Of a stretch of DNA of 64,000 nucleotides, positions 11,403 through 22,728 are shown in pieces (the first letter of the stretch is position 1; every line of letters begins with the position of its first letter). The translations under genes were made by a program, and so were the position numbers. Source of the DNA: Xylocopa sonorina (taxonomy: Eukaryota > Arthropoda > Insecta > Hymenoptera > Apidae); contig NW_027490128.1 in the NCBI RefSeq assembly GCF_050948175.1, positions 1,518,120 through 1,582,119 of the forward strand. The letters run 5' to 3'. The notes beneath the pieces are model-generated. The model was not told the DNA's origin. It did not search any database and saw nothing but the letters and a program-made list of their open reading frames with translations.

Positions 11403-12746
11403 ATGGCTACGCGAACACCGACAAAGCCACGGCAACAGCCACCCCGTAACGCCGCCGCGAACTTAGAATCAGATCGCGATAAACGCGCTGCGCGCCGTAT
11501 CGAATTCCAAGACGCGCTCGCCGATCCAACCACACGGGAAATCGATACGTCCGATACAGATAAACCTGTTGAATCAGTTAGAACCGCCGATAATACAATT
11601 CTCCTGATGCAACAAATCGAAGAATTGCGTCGCGAATTAGCGACGGTACGCCGTTCACAAGACGTAACTCGATCGGACACTATGCCGCTAGATTTACCAC
11701 GTTTAGACGCATCGCCTATTCCGTCGATTTCACGCACGGAAACGTCGGTTCCGCAGTACGATGAACTCTCCTTGAAACAAGCATTAGAGGCCATTCCAAA
11801 TTACGACGGACAAAACATACCCGTACTTCAATTCACGCGAGCATGCAAGCGCGCGTATGAATTAATTCCCAACGGCTGCGAACGCACATTCACACGACTC
11901 ATAAAAAGCAAGCTAAAAGGCCAGGCATACCTCGCGCTAGAAGATGAGTCATGCCAGACTATTCTAGAGCTCACCGACATACTTCGTAACTCTTTCGGCG
12001 CCGTACGCTCCGCCGACCATTATCGCGGTGAAATGACAAATATTTACATGAAGCAGAACGAGCATATTTTAGACTATATAAGCCGCGTGAAGGATCTACG
12101 CACCGCTATTATAGATTGCGAACGTTTGAGCCCGTACGCGACGCAAGGTTTCTCGTCCAACGTCGACGATCTCACTCTCCGTTGTTTCACGGACGGCCTG
12201 ATACCGGAAATTCGCGTTCAAATTTCCGCGAACGCATTCAGAAGCCCGCAAGAAGCATTCTCGCGTGCTCGCGAATTATTTAAAAGACACGAGTTAGACT
12301 GCGAAAGGTTGCGGAATCCGCGTCCCCGCGTCGAAACCCGGGAAAGACGCCCGGAAACAATGTGTTCCCTTTGTAATAATCCGGGACATTTTGCAAGGGA
12401 TTGTCGCTCTAAAGCTTATCCGCCGCGACAATCGCCGGCCGCCCGCCAGGAATACTACAATCGCGCAGCTAATCCTAGGGATAATTACCTTTCGACAATG
12501 AGGCCTTTGTTAGATTCAGGGCGACAACCTTCGCCGCGGGAAGCCAAATTCTGCAATTACTGTAAGATCCCTGGGCACGAAATCACCGAGTGCGGGAAAC
12601 GTCAATTCAATAATAACCTCAGGTACTCGGGAAACGGGAACGGCCTCCCGCCGCGCCGCGAGACCGGACGCGAGGCCCCTTCGAAAGTCGGAACTCTCGC
12701 TATGAACGACCAGGTATCCGAGGAAAACATCGTTACGCAGCAGTAA
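11403..12746 (+). CDS. gag: Gag polyprotein, element 1
   Basis: This is the structural protein of the retrotransposon, forming cytoplasmic virus-like particles and binding genomic RNA. It has 447 residues from the ATG at 11403, chosen because it sits in a strong Kozak context (GCCATGG). The frame is open slightly upstream but without ATG. Residues 1-40 are Arg/Pro-rich and basic. A short likely coiled coil lies at about 60-85 (LLMQQIEELRRELATVR). A capsid-like helical region spans about 125-300. Two CCHC zinc knuckles of form C-x2-C-x4-H-x4-C lie at 321-334 (CSLCNNPGHFARDC) and 384-397 (CNYCKIPGHEITEC), the nucleocapsid part. The last 36 residues are replaced by Pol sequence when ribosomes shift at 12629-12635. 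The PBS lies just upstream and the pol frame overlaps the 3' end. No break is seen. Confidence 0.95.
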   Translation: MATRTPTKPRQQPPRNAAANLESDRDKRAARRIEFQDALADPTTREIDTSDTDKPVESVRTADNTILLMQQIEELRRELATVRRSQDVTRSDTMPLDLPRLDASPIPSISRTETSVPQYDELSLKQALEAIPNYDGQNIPVLQFTRACKRAYELIPNGCERTFTRLIKSKLKGQAYLALEDESCQTILELTDILRNSFGAVRSADHYRGEMTNIYMKQNEHILDYISRVKDLRTAIIDCERLSPYATQGFSSNVDDLTLRCFTDGLIPEIRVQISANAFRSPQEAFSRARELFKRHELDCERLRNPRPRVETRERRPETMCSLCNNPGHFARDCRSKAYPPRQSPAARQEYYNRAANPRDNYLSTMRPLLDSGRQPSPREAKFCNYCKIPGHEITECGKRQFNNNLRYSGNGNGLPPRRETGREAPSKVGTLAMNDQVSEENIVTQQ

Positions 12747-15700
12747 ATTATACCGGCAAGACGAATACGCCAAGCGTTGTCTTGACCGCGGACGCGTTGA
12801 ATAAACCGACCGAATTTATGATTGACACGGGCGCCGAGATAAACGTTATTAAGCGCTCCGCTTTATCGTCCACCGCCCGCATAGATAGCTCAGAGACGGT
12901 CATTATCACCGGGGTCACAAACGGAAAAACAAAGACCGTAGGGACGGTAAATATTGTTTTATTTGATCGCGTAGTACCGTTCAATGTAGTGAACGACGAT
13001 TTCCCCCTCGGCCCAGACGGCATCCTCGGATCCGGTTTCTGCGCCGATGCGGAAATTTCTTTTCCTAAGAGCCACGTTAGATGGAACGGGAAAACGATTC
13101 CATTCAAATGCGAAATTAGTAGCATCGAAAACGAACTTTCTTCGGTACCACCGAAAATAAAGCCGGAGAAACTCGACAGAATCTCCATACCCCCGCGAAT
13201 GAACGTGGGAATAAAAATTCGAGTACTTAATTCAGGTATCCGGGAAGGACTAATCCCTCGGATAGATATTGCACCGGGCGTATTCTTCGGGAATGCGCTG
13301 GTGAAGGTACGGGAGGGCACGGCCATCACGCGAGTAATCAACTCGACGGATGAGGTAGTCACGTTGGCCCTGCCACCCTTGCAACTGGAGCCAGTGCCAG
13401 TTATATCACGGGAAAATAACTCCGCGCTTTTCCCGGTATTTACAAGTTCACACTCTAACTCTAAACCAAAACGAAGTTCAACGAATTCAATTTCAATCTC
13501 AGCCACACCGAATGGCTCAGCCCGAAAAAGGGACTTTTCAAATCAATCTCCGCGTACTGCATCGTCTCCGAAATCCGGAACTCCTCTTTCCACGACTCGC
13601 GCCAGCGTGCGAAGCTTAACATACGCGGAAATCACGAAATCCTCTGCGAAAGTAACGTCGCCCGAAAACAAGCGACCATCGAAACCTCGCTTAGAGCAGG
13701 TTGTAGATTTACTACGATTAAGCCACCTCAACGAAGAAGAGAGGGCACACGTAATCCGTCTGATCGAAAAGACGCAAGATCTATTTTACGTAGACGGAGA
13801 CAAATTAGGTTGTACGACTGCGGCCACTCATAAGATACCCACCGTCGACGATAGGCCGATAAACGTCAAACAGTACAGGTTCCCTCCGGTGCACAAAGAG
13901 GAGATCCGCGATCAGGTAGAGAAACTTTTAAAAAACGACGTTATCCGAAATTCTAAGTCGCCGTACAATTCGCCTCTTTGGGTTGTCCCTAAAAAACCCG
14001 ACTCCTCTGGAAAGAAACGATGGCGCGTGGTCATCGATTACCGCGCATTAAATGAAAAATCGATCGCAGATGCATATCCGCTTCCATCAATAACTGAAAT
14101 ATTGGATCAATTAGGAAGTGCCAAATATTTCAGCACTTTCGACCTCGCCAGCGGATTCCATCAGATCCCGATGGAACCCGCTGACGCGCATAAGACAGCT
14201 TTCTCAACTCCTCACGGCCACTTTGAATTTACACGCATGCCTTTCGGGTTGAAGAACGCGCCGGCTACCTTCCAAAGATTAATGGATAATGTGCTTGCGG
14301 GACTCCAAGGAAATGAGCTCTTCGTATATTTGGACGACATAGTCGTTTACGCTAGTTCACTCCAAGAGCACGAAAATAAATACGAGAAATTGACGCAACG
14401 CTTAAGAGAGGCTAATCTGGTCCTCCAACCAGATAAGTGTGAATTTCTCCGACGGGAAGTCAGTTACCTCGGGCACATTATCGGCGAGGACGGAGTGAAA
14501 CCCGATCCCTCGAAAGTAAGCGCAGTACGAGACTTTCCCAGGCCTAGCAATCAAAAACAAATTAAACAGTTTCTAGGTCTCGCTGGTTATTATAGAAGAT
14601 TTATTTCAAATTTCTCGAATATAACAAAGCCACTCACTAATTTGTTAAAGAAGGACGCGCAGTTCGTTTGGCGAAACGAACAAGAAAACGCCTTCGTAAA
14701 ATTACGCGACGCGCTATGCGAGGCGCCGATACTTCAATTTCCGAATTTTAAAGAGCCATTCATCATAACCACAGACGCATCAGCGGATGCAATAGGCGCT
14801 GTAATTAGTCAGGGGCGTATAGGTCGCGATTTGCCAATAGCCTACACGTCGAGATTATTAAATTCCGCCGAAAGGAATTATTCCACCATAGAGAAGGAGT
14901 GCCTAGCCATCGTTTACGCCGTGCATCATTTTCGACCGTACATTTACGGAAACCGATTCACGCTCGTCACCGACCATCGTCCACTCGTCTGGATGAATTC
15001 GGTTAAAGATCCGTCCAGTCGCCTCGTGCGATGGAGGTTAAAACTTGCTGAATACGACTACGATATGGTATACAAAGCAGGCAAATCAAACTCCAATGCG
15101 GATGCTCTATCAAGGAACCCTGTGAAAGTTCTACCTATTACGCAACCTTCATCCTCCGACGAAGATATTTTCGATCCTTCGCCTCTTCCACCTAAAGTAA
15201 AAAGGACCAAAGCTCCACCTCCGCCTCCACCGTCGCCAGTTTCCGATGATAACCAACCAACACCCGATACACTCCCTCGAAATCTTCCTGCCATACCGAC
15301 GCCACGAACGACAGCCGGTAACGCAGAAATCTACGAACCGAGACCAGGGGAACACGTTAGATACGAGCCCCTCTTCAAATTTACAAGGGACACGATCGCG
15401 ACTAGGCGCGATAACATTGTTATATTTATAACACAATCGGGACAACCGTACGACGCGGGAGCATGTGAAATTCAAAAAGCGGGAAAATTTTTCTTCAATA
15501 AAAACGATATAACCCTAACCAGGGCTCGAGTCACTAAAATAGATCAATATCACCAAATTCAATTACCCATTATCGAACACGAATCTAGAGCCATTGATTA
15601 CAACACGGTCATCGAATCCTTAAGATCTTTATACGACGTAGTCAACGAACTACAATTGAAAACACTCAGTATCGCGCAAGTTACCTTAGATACTATACGA

Positions 15701-17431
15701 TGGGCACAAATCCAACGCGCATTGCAGGATTTATTGTACGAAACCCCGGTACAAATAACCGTATGTCAAGGGTTAATTCATATTCCTCCGGAAGATAAGA
15801 GACTAAAAATCATACAAGAATGTCACGACACTCCGACAGGAGGACACAAGGGCGTGAACAAAACATACTCGCGAATTAGGGAGAGATATTATTGGCCAAA
15901 CATGAAACATCAAATCCAGGACTATATCGGAAAATGCAGAAGTTGCCAATCAGAAAAATTAGTACGCGTAAAAACTAGACAACCATTGACATTAACCGAC
16001 ACACCGGGATGCGCGTTCGATAAAATTTCTATGGACGTCATGGGTCCTCTCCCAACGACTCCTGACGGTTTCACCAACATCCTGACCATACAAGACCTTC
16101 TCACTAAATATTCCGTAGCCATTCCATTAAAACACACAACAGCCGTAGATATCGCCGAAGCATTGATAACAGGTTTTATTTGCAAATTTGGATGCCCCAA
16201 GGGTATTCTGACAGACCAAGGTGCTAATTTTATTAATAGTCTAATTAAAACAATCACAATAAAGTTTAGAATCAAGCAGTACAAATCAACAGCCTTTCAT
16301 CCACAGACGAATGGATCGGTCGAACGTTCGCACCACGTTTTAGCCGAATATCTTAAACATTTTATCAGCGACATTGACGACTGGGAAAAATGGCTCCCGT
16401 ACGCCATGTTTTCCTACAACACTAGCGTCCACGAAGGAACATTGTACACTCCGCATGAGCTAGTCTTCGGGCGAATAGCCAGAGCACCGTCCGATACTCC
16501 GTTCCCAGATAATACAGAAAATGAAACATATTCTGATTACCTGATACACTTAAACGAGAAAATAACAACGTCACAAAAGATAGCTAGGGAAAATCTCGAC
16601 AACGCGAAGCGAAAAGCGAAATTTTACTACGATAAGAAACTAAACGTTCAGAAATTCGAAAAAGGTCAATGGGTCTTTTTGCTTAGAGAACCAAGTAAAC
16701 ATAAATTTCACTCCCAATATGTAGGCCCATACCGAATCGTCGAAGTCCTGAACGATAACAATGTAAAAATATCAATTAAGGGCCGCTACAAAATTGTACA
16801 CGCGAATAAACTAAAGCTATGTAAAAGAATGAGTATGGTTGAAACGAGAGAATCAAAGACTGAAAAGACAGTGAAAAGTACGATAGAATCAAAAGTGAGT
16901 GCGACGAATCCTAAAGACGATAATAATAGTGGAATTAGTGCCTCAAGTGCCAGGTCAATCAACCCAGGTCACTCCGTAACCACGAAACGTGCCCGCCGCA
17001 GTTCATCCGGCGAGGACATCTCCGAGGGCAAGCCGCCAACCGGCAGAATCACCACGTTCGACTCGTCATCATCCACGCAACTCTCAGACAGGAGATCTTG
17101 GCATCGCCAAGATTCCTTTTCCAAGGGGGGAGGTGTAACGTCCGCCGAGCCTCACGGCATCTCCCACACCCCCCGGCAGAGACACACGCACCGCCTGCCG
17201 CCATTGCAGAGACGAGAACACGAACGCACGGTAACACAGAATGATCGCCGAGCTAAGGCAGCCACCCTCGCACCCAGGAGTTGGACCACATCAACGCGTC
17301 ACGACGCGTACCCGTCAAACACCTGGAGCACGAGCGAGCCACAGCCTCCGTACGAGGATCATTCCACATATTACGAAGAGTCGTCCGCCGTTACGCACCC
17401 ATATGCGTACTTCACATATTGTTATAATTAA
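12617..17431 (+). CDS. pol: Pol polyprotein (PR-RT-RH-IN), element 1
   Basis: Replication polyprotein, made as a Gag-Pol fusion by -1 shifting. The frame has no ATG near its start. Residues below are counted from the TTG codon at 12782. Aspartic protease: DTGA at 15-18, ILG at 81-83. Reverse transcriptase at about 355-570: VIDYRALN 417-424, FDLASGFHQ 453-461, catalytic YLDD 516-519. RNase H at about 650-780: TTDAS 663-667, EKE 704-706, TDHRP 730-734. A Pro-rich linker (about 800-845) and an unassigned segment (about 845-985) follow. Integrase: HHCC zinc site H1015, H1022, C1052, C1055; catalytic D1085, D1145, E1181 with D-35-E spacing; GPY at 1315-1317. No chromodomain is evident. The final 98 residues (1452-1549) are encoded by the 3' LTR. 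Every catalytic residue I looked for is present, so the protein looks functional. Confidence 0.96.
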   Translation, partial: PQVLGKRERPPAAPRDRTRGPFESRNSRYERPGIRGKHRYAAVNYTGKTNTPSVVLTADALNKPTEFMIDTGAEINVIKRSALSSTARIDSSETVIITGVTNGKTKTVGTVNIVLFDRVVPFNVVNDDFPLGPDGILGSGFCADAEISFPKSHVRWNGKTIPFKCEISSIENELSSVPPKIKPEKLDRISIPPRMNVGIKIRVLNSGIREGLIPRIDIAPGVFFGNALVKVREGTAITRVINSTDEVVTLALPPLQLEPVPVISRENNSALFPVFTSSHSNSKPKRSSTNSISISATPNGSARKRDFSNQSPRTASSPKSGTPLSTTRASVRSLTYAEITKSSAKVTSPENKRPSKPRLEQVVDLLRLSHLNEEERAHVIRLIEKTQDLFYVDGDKLGCTTAATHKIPTVDDRPINVKQYRFPPVHKEEIRDQVEKLLKNDVIRNSKSPYNSPLWVVPKKPDSSGKKRWRVVIDYRALNEKSIADAYPLPSITEILDQLGSAKYFSTFDLASGFHQIPMEPADAHKTAFSTPHGHFEFTRMPFGLKNAPATFQRLMDNVLAGLQGNELFVYLDDIVVYASSLQEHENKYEKLTQRLREANLVLQPDKCEFLRREVSYLGHIIGEDGVKPDPSKVSAVRDFPRPSNQKQIKQFLGLAGYYRRFISNFSNITKPLTNLLKKDAQFVWRNEQENAFVKLRDALCEAPILQFPNFKEPFIITTDASADAIGAVISQGRIGRDLPIAYTSRLLNSAERNYSTIEKECLAIVYAVHHFRPYIYGNRFTLVTDHRPLVWMNSVKDPSSRLVRWRLKLAEYDYDMVYKAGKSNSNADALSRNPVKVLPITQPSSSDEDIFDPSPLPPKVKRTKAPPPPPPSPVSDDNQPTPDTLPRNLPAIPTPRTTAGNAEIYEPRPGEHVRYEPLFKFTRDTIATRRDNIVIFITQSGQPYDAGACEIQKAGKFFFNKNDITLTRARVTKIDQYHQIQLPIIEHESRAIDYNTVIESLRSLYDVVNELQLKTLSIAQVTLDTIRWAQIQRALQDLLYETPVQITVCQGLIHIPPEDKRLKIIQECHDTPTGGHKGVNKTYSRIRERYYWPNMKHQIQDYIGKCRSCQSEKLVRVKTRQPLTLTDTPGCAFDKISMDVMGPLPTTPDGFTNILTIQDLLTKYSVAIPLKHTTAVDIAEALITGFICKFGCPKGILTDQGANFINSLIKTITIKFRIKQYKSTAFHPQTNGSVERSHHVLAEYLKHFISDIDDWEKWLPYAMFSYNTSVHEGTLYTPHELVFGRIARAPSDTPFPDNTENETYSDYLIHLNEKITTSQKIARENLDNAKRKAKFYYDKKLNVQKFEKGQWVFLLREPSKHKFHSQYVGPYRIVEVLNDNNVKISIKGRYKIVHANKLKLCKRMSMVETRESKTEKTVKSTIESKVSATNPKDDNNSGISASSARSINPGHSVTTKRARRSSSGEDISEGKPPTGRITTFDSSSSTQLSDRRSWHRQDSFSKGGGVTSAEPHGISHTPRQRHTHRLPPLQRREHERTVTQNDRRAKAATLAPRSWTTSTRHDAYPSNTWSTSEPQPPYEDHSTYYEESSAVTHPYAYFTYCYN
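12629..12677 (+). promoter_or_regulatory. -1 ribosomal frameshift signal (gag/pol)
   Basis: GGGAAAC at 12629-12635 is an X XXY YYZ slippery heptamer and is in the correct phase: the gag codons are GGA (12630-12632) and AAC (12633-12635). The pol frame is two positions off gag, i.e. -1. It opens right after a TAA at 12614-12616, so this heptamer falls at the very start of the 130-nt overlap. After a 6-nt spacer, GGCCTC at 12642-12647 can pair with GAGGCC at 12672-12677 across a GC-rich loop. Element 2 keeps the heptamer at 51732-51738. Confidence 0.8.
17123..17133 (+). promoter_or_regulatory. Polypurine tract, element 1
   Basis: AAGGGGGGAGG directly abuts the 3' LTR. In the family this RNase H-resistant tract primes plus-strand DNA. 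It lies inside the pol frame, encoding the end of the SKGGG stretch. Confidence 0.9.
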
Positions 17432-18724
17432 GATTAAGCAAGTCCTAGTCTCTAAAAACACTACACTCTATGTACATACACGACACAACACACACAAGTT
17501 AGCATAAGACATCGCGTGTGTAATTCTAATTTTAAAACGTATTTAATAGAAATAGAGGATAAGCAAAGCGCGCAAGCGAGCGCCCGACGCGCGTGACTCA
17601 CGCTGAACGCGCGCGCCCCACCTCGACCGTCCATCCCACTCCGCGGGCCGAGCGTCTACCCCACTCTGGCGCCCCGCGACTCGCGCGCCTCGCGATCCGA
17701 GGAGGTCGCGTGCTCGCGAGTTGAGAGTCAGTTCGAGCCATCCGCTCCAAGCGAGCGGACCTCTCTCAATTCGAATCACTAATCCAAACTCTAATTCTAC
17801 TATTCCAACTCAAACTCAAATTCAACTTAAAATCCAAACTCTAACTCTAATTATATTCTAAATCATCGAATTCTAGAACTTAGTCATCTTTAGCATAGGG
17901 AAGTAACAGTGTAAGCTTAGTTTTATTTTAGAATATACTTTATTTTTACCAGTACTTACAATTCTCGTTATTCGAAACATTCCTTTCTTTTATTATCGTT
18001 ATAAATCCATTTATTCCGAAGTTTTTCACGAGTTCTCGCGCCTTCGTGATCATTCGCTCTGACCTTTAGTCAAACTTGGTAACCGACCAGTTAGAGCGGA
18101 CCGCCGCTTAGCTGTATCGACCCACAGCGAGACTAAAGCAAGGATCTCTGTCGATTTTCCATATTTCTGGACCGGTAAACTAGAGCGGACCGCCGCTTAG
18201 TGGACCCGTATCTGGACATTTGGAATCCGACTCGAATGCCTCGTTCCGGTACACACAAACGAACTCGTCGCGCGGGAAGGAAAAACTTCATACGTTCATT
18301 GGTGCGCGAATACATTGGTGCAACAGTCACCTCGTACATACATCTCTGCACCGTCTCCCCTTCCGCTGCACACCGGCCGCACAGCCGTCCAGCATCGCCG
18401 CATCCATCACCGATCCGCACTCGAGAGCAGCCTACCTGGGTACTCGTTCCGCTGACGATTCCGCCTCGCAGTCCGTACGCTGGTTCCATACCCCAGGACG
18501 ATCCGCGCCGACGACGATACCTGGAAGAAGGGTATTAAACATTAGCAACAATCAAGAATTCAAAGGTAAGCGAATATTTTCTTATCCGCGTCCGTGGCTT
18601 CCTCGATCCGTGTTCCGCGAGTCAAAAAGAACCCGGTCTTCGACGCAATTGTGCGAGCCGAAACCGTTCGAGGCTGCGTGTCGCTCCGGCCAACGGTTAG
18701 TTTTCCGCGACCCGAGACGTGACA
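17134..18724 (+). repeat. 3' LTR of element 1 (1,591 bp)
   Basis: Pair of the 5' LTR, with the single mismatch I found at 18246 (C against T). The first 298 bp (17134-17431) also encode the C-terminal tail and stop of pol. The DPE-Inr pair is at about 17728-17762 and the ATTAAA at 18534-18539. The downstream frame at 18220-18885 runs from the LTR into satellite and is accidental. Confidence 0.95.
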
Positions 18725-18728
18725 CTAT
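18725..18728 (+). repeat. Target site duplication CTAT, right (element 1)
   Basis: CTAT follows the terminal GACA of the 3' LTR and matches 9729-9732. The satellite then resumes as GAAACATAGAAATGAG. Confidence 0.9.
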
Positions 18729-21700
18729 GAAACATAGAAATGAGATGCGATATCGCGTTTTAAGAATCATAAGAACTCTATTGGTACGATACGTAGATAT
18801 CTGCAAACGCTATTTCCTTGCAAGGAAGTGTCGCATTTACATTCATTTGAATCGTAGACTAGGAATGCATAACACTTCGCAATGAATATTATATCTTATC
18901 ATGAAACATAGATATGAGATGCAATATCTCGTTTTAAGAAGCATTTGAACTCAATTGCTGCGATACCTAGACATCTGCAGACGCTGTTTCCTAGCAAGGA
19001 AGTGCCGCATTTACATTCATTTGAAGTGTAGACGAGGAATACATGACACTTCGCAAATCATATTATATCTTACCATGAAACATAGAAATGAGATGCGATA
19101 TCGCGTTTTAAGAAGCATCAGAAATCTATTGCTACGATACGTAGACATCTGAAAACGCTATTTCCTAGCGAGGAAGTGTCGCATTCACATTCATTTGAAT
19201 CGTAGACGAGTAATGCATAACACTTCGCAATGAATATTATATCTTATCATGAAACATAGATATGAGATGCAATATCTCGTTTTGAGAAGCATTTGAACTC
19301 AATTGCTGCGATACCTAGACATCTGCAGACGCTGTTTCCTAGCAAGGAAGTGCCGCATTTACATTCATTTGAAGTGTAGACGAGGAATACTTGACACTTC
19401 ACAAAACATATTATATCTTACCATGAAACATAGAAATGAGATGCGATATCGCGTTTCAGGAAGCATTAGAAATCTATTGCTACGATACGTAGACCTCTGC
19501 AAACGCTATTTCCTAGCGAGGAAGTGTCGCATTCACATTCATTTGATGTGTAGACGAGGAATGCATAACACTTCGCAATGAATATTATATCTTATCATGA
19601 AACATAGATATGAGGTGCTATATCTCGTTTTAAGAAGCATTTGAACTCTATTGCTATGATACCTAGACATCTGCAGACGCTATTTCCTAGCAAGGAAGTG
19701 TCGCATTTACATTCATTTGAAGTGTAGACTAGGAATACCTGACACTTCGCAAATCATATTATACCTTACCTTGAAACATAGAAATGAGATGCGATATCGC
19801 GTTTTAAGAAGCATTAGAAATCTATTGCTACGATACGTAGACCTCTGCAAACGCTATTTCCTAGCGAGGAAGTGTCGCATTCACATTCATTTGATGTGTA
19901 GACGAGGAATGCATAACACTTCGCAATGAATATTATATCTTATCATGAAACATAGATATGAGGTGCTATATCTCGTTTTAACAAGCATTTGAACTCTATT
20001 GCCATGATACCTAGACATCTGCAGACGCTATTTCCTAGCAAGGAAGTGTCGCATTTACATTCATTTGAAGTGTAGACGAGGAATGCATAACACTTCGCAA
20101 ATCATATTATATCTTACCATAAAACATAGAAATGAGATGCGATAACCTCGATTTAAGAAGCATTAGAAATCTATTGCTACGATACGTAGACATCTGCAAA
20201 CGCTATTTCCTAGCGAGGAAGTGTCGCATTCACATTCATTTGAAGTGTAGACGAGGAATACATAACACTTCGCAAATCATATTATATCTTACCATGAAAC
20301 ATAGAAATGAGATGCGATATCGCGTTTTAAGAAGCACTAGAAATCTATTGCTACGATACGTAGACATATGCAAACGCTATTTCCTTGCAAGGAAGTGTCG
20401 CATTTACATTCATTTGAATCGTAGACGAGGAATGCATAACACTTCGCAATGAATATTATATCTTATCATGAAACATAAATATGAGGTGCTATATCTCGTT
20501 TTAAGAAGCATTTGAACTCTATTGCTATGATACCTAGACATCTGCAGACGCTATTTCCTAGCAAGGAAGTGTCGCATTTACATTCATTTGAAGTGTAGAC
20601 GAGGAATTCCTGACACTTCGCAAATCATATTATACCTTACCATGAAACATAGAAGTGAGATGCAGTATCGCGTTTTAAGAAGCATTAGAAATCTATTGCT
20701 ACGAAACGTAGACATCTGCAAACGCTATTTCCTAGCGAGGAAGTGTCGCATTCACATTCATTTGAAGTGTAGACGAGGCATACATAACACTTCGCAAATC
20801 ATATTATATCTTACCATGAAACATAGAAATGAGATGCGATATCGCGTTTTAAGAAGCATCAGAAATCTATTGCTACGATACGTAGACATCTGCAAACGCT
20901 ATTTCCTAGCGAGGAAGTGTCGCATTCACATTCATTTGAATCGTAGACGAGTAATGCATAACACTTCGCAATGAATATTATATCTTATCATGAAACGTAG
21001 ATATGAGATGCAATATCTCGTTTTGAGAAGCATTTGAACTCAATTGCTGCGATACCTAGACATCTGCAGACGCTGTTTCCTAGGAAGGAAGTGCCGCATT
21101 TACATTCATTTGAAGTGTAGACGAGGAATTCCTGACACTTCGCAAATCATATTTTACCTTACCATGAACCATAGAAGTGAGATGCAGTATCGCGTTTTAA
21201 GAAGCATTAGAAATCTATTGCTACGAAACGTAGACATCTGCAAACGCTATTTCCTAGCGAGGAAGTGTCGCATTCACATTCATTTGAAGTGTAGACGAGG
21301 AATGCATAACACTTCGCAAATCATATTATATCTTACCATAAAACATAGAAATGAGATGCGATAACCTCGATTTAAGAAGCATTAGAAATCTATTGCTACG
21401 ATACGTAGACATCTGCAAACGCTATTTCCTAGCGAGGAAGTGTCGCATTCACATTCATTTGAAGTGTAGACGAGGAATACATAACACTTCGCAAATCATA
21501 TTATATCTCACCATGAAACATAGAAATGTGATGCGATATCGCGTTTTAAGAATCATAAGAACTCTATTGCTACGATACGTAGACATCTGCAAACGCTATT
21601 TCCTTGCAAGGAAGTGTCGCATTTACATTCATTTGACTCGTGGACGAGGAATGCGTAACACTTCGCAATGAATATTATATCTTATCATGAAACATAGATA

Positions 21701-22728
21701 TGAGATGCTATATCTCGTTTTAAGAAACATTTGAACTCTATTGCTACGATACCTAGACAACTGCAAACGCTATTTCCTAGCAAGGAAGTGTCGCATTTCC
21801 ATTCATCTGAAGTGTAGACAGGGAATACATGACACTTAGCAAATCATATTATATCTTACCATGAAACATAGAGATGAGATGCGATATCGCGTTTTAAGAA
21901 GCATTAGAAATCTATTGCTACGATACGTAGACATCTGCAGACGCTATTTCCTAGAAAGGAAGTGTCGCATTTACATTCATTTGACTCGTAGACGAGGAAT
22001 GCATAACACTTCGCAATGAATATTATATCTTATCATGAAGCATAGATATGAGATGCTATATCTCGTTTTAAGAAACATTTGAACTCTATTGCTACGATAC
22101 CTAGACAACTGCAGACGCTATTTCCTAGCAAGGAAGTGTCGCATTTACATTCATCTGTAGTGTAGACAGGGAATACATGACACTTCGCAAATCATATTAT
22201 ATCTTACCATGAAACATAGAGATGAGATGCGATATCGCGTTTTAAGAAGCATTAGAAATCTATTGCTACGATACGTAGACATCTGCAGACGCTATTTCCT
22301 AGAAAGGAAGTGTCGCATTTACATTCATTTGACTCGTAGACGAGGAATGCATAACACTTCGCAATGAATATTATATCTTATCATGAAGCATAGATATGAG
22401 ATGCTATATCTCGTTTTAAGAAACATTTGAACTCTATTGCTACAATACCTAGACAACTGCAGACGCTATTTCCTAGCAAGGAAGTGTCGCATTTACATTC
22501 ATCTGAAGTGTAGACAGGGAATACATGACACTTCGCAAATCATATTATATCTTGCCATGAAACATAGAGATGAGATGCGATATCGCGTTTTAAGAAGCAT
22601 TAGAAATCTATTGCTACGATACGTAGACATCTGCCGACGCTATTTCCTAGAAAGGAAGTGTCGCATTTACATTCATTTGCAGTGTAGACGAGGAATACAT
22701 AACACTTCGCAAATCATATTATATTTTA

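Larger units (their letters stand above)
9733..18724 (+). mobile_element. Full-length Ty3/Gypsy LTR retrotransposon, element 1
   Basis: This is a complete 8,992-bp autonomous element with 1,591-bp LTRs starting TG and ending CA. Internal order is primer-binding site, gag, -1 frameshift, pol (protease, reverse transcriptase, RNase H, integrase) and polypurine tract. Protease-RT-RNaseH-integrase order places it in Ty3/Gypsy. There is no env frame between pol and the 3' LTR, because pol runs into the LTR, so it looks like an intracellular retrotransposon. All frames are open. Comparing the LTRs by eye, I found one difference, T at 10845 against C at 18246, so insertion was recent. It lies in the same orientation as the satellite monomers. 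The tRNA-Leu primer and overall layout resemble the Mdg1/412-like part of the family, but I cannot place it firmly. Confidence 0.97.

Noticed and set aside
12723..12728. GAAAAC near the gag stop as the frameshift site
   Set aside because: It does not fit X XXY YYZ in gag phase, whereas GGGAAAC at 12629 does, with a proper spacer and stem.
12748..13506. 252-codon - strand frame opposite pol (and its mirror at 50861-51619)
   Set aside because: It is the antisense shadow of the protease and linker coding region, whose + strand frame has clear motifs.
17134..17431. env gene downstream of pol
   Set aside because: Pol runs into the 3' LTR. There is no separate frame, signal peptide or membrane segment, so no envelope gene.
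18220..18885. 221-codon frame running from the 3' LTR into satellite
   Set aside because: It is created by the insertion junction, begins at a non-ATG codon, and has no counterpart at the 5' LTR, where the same frame ends differently.
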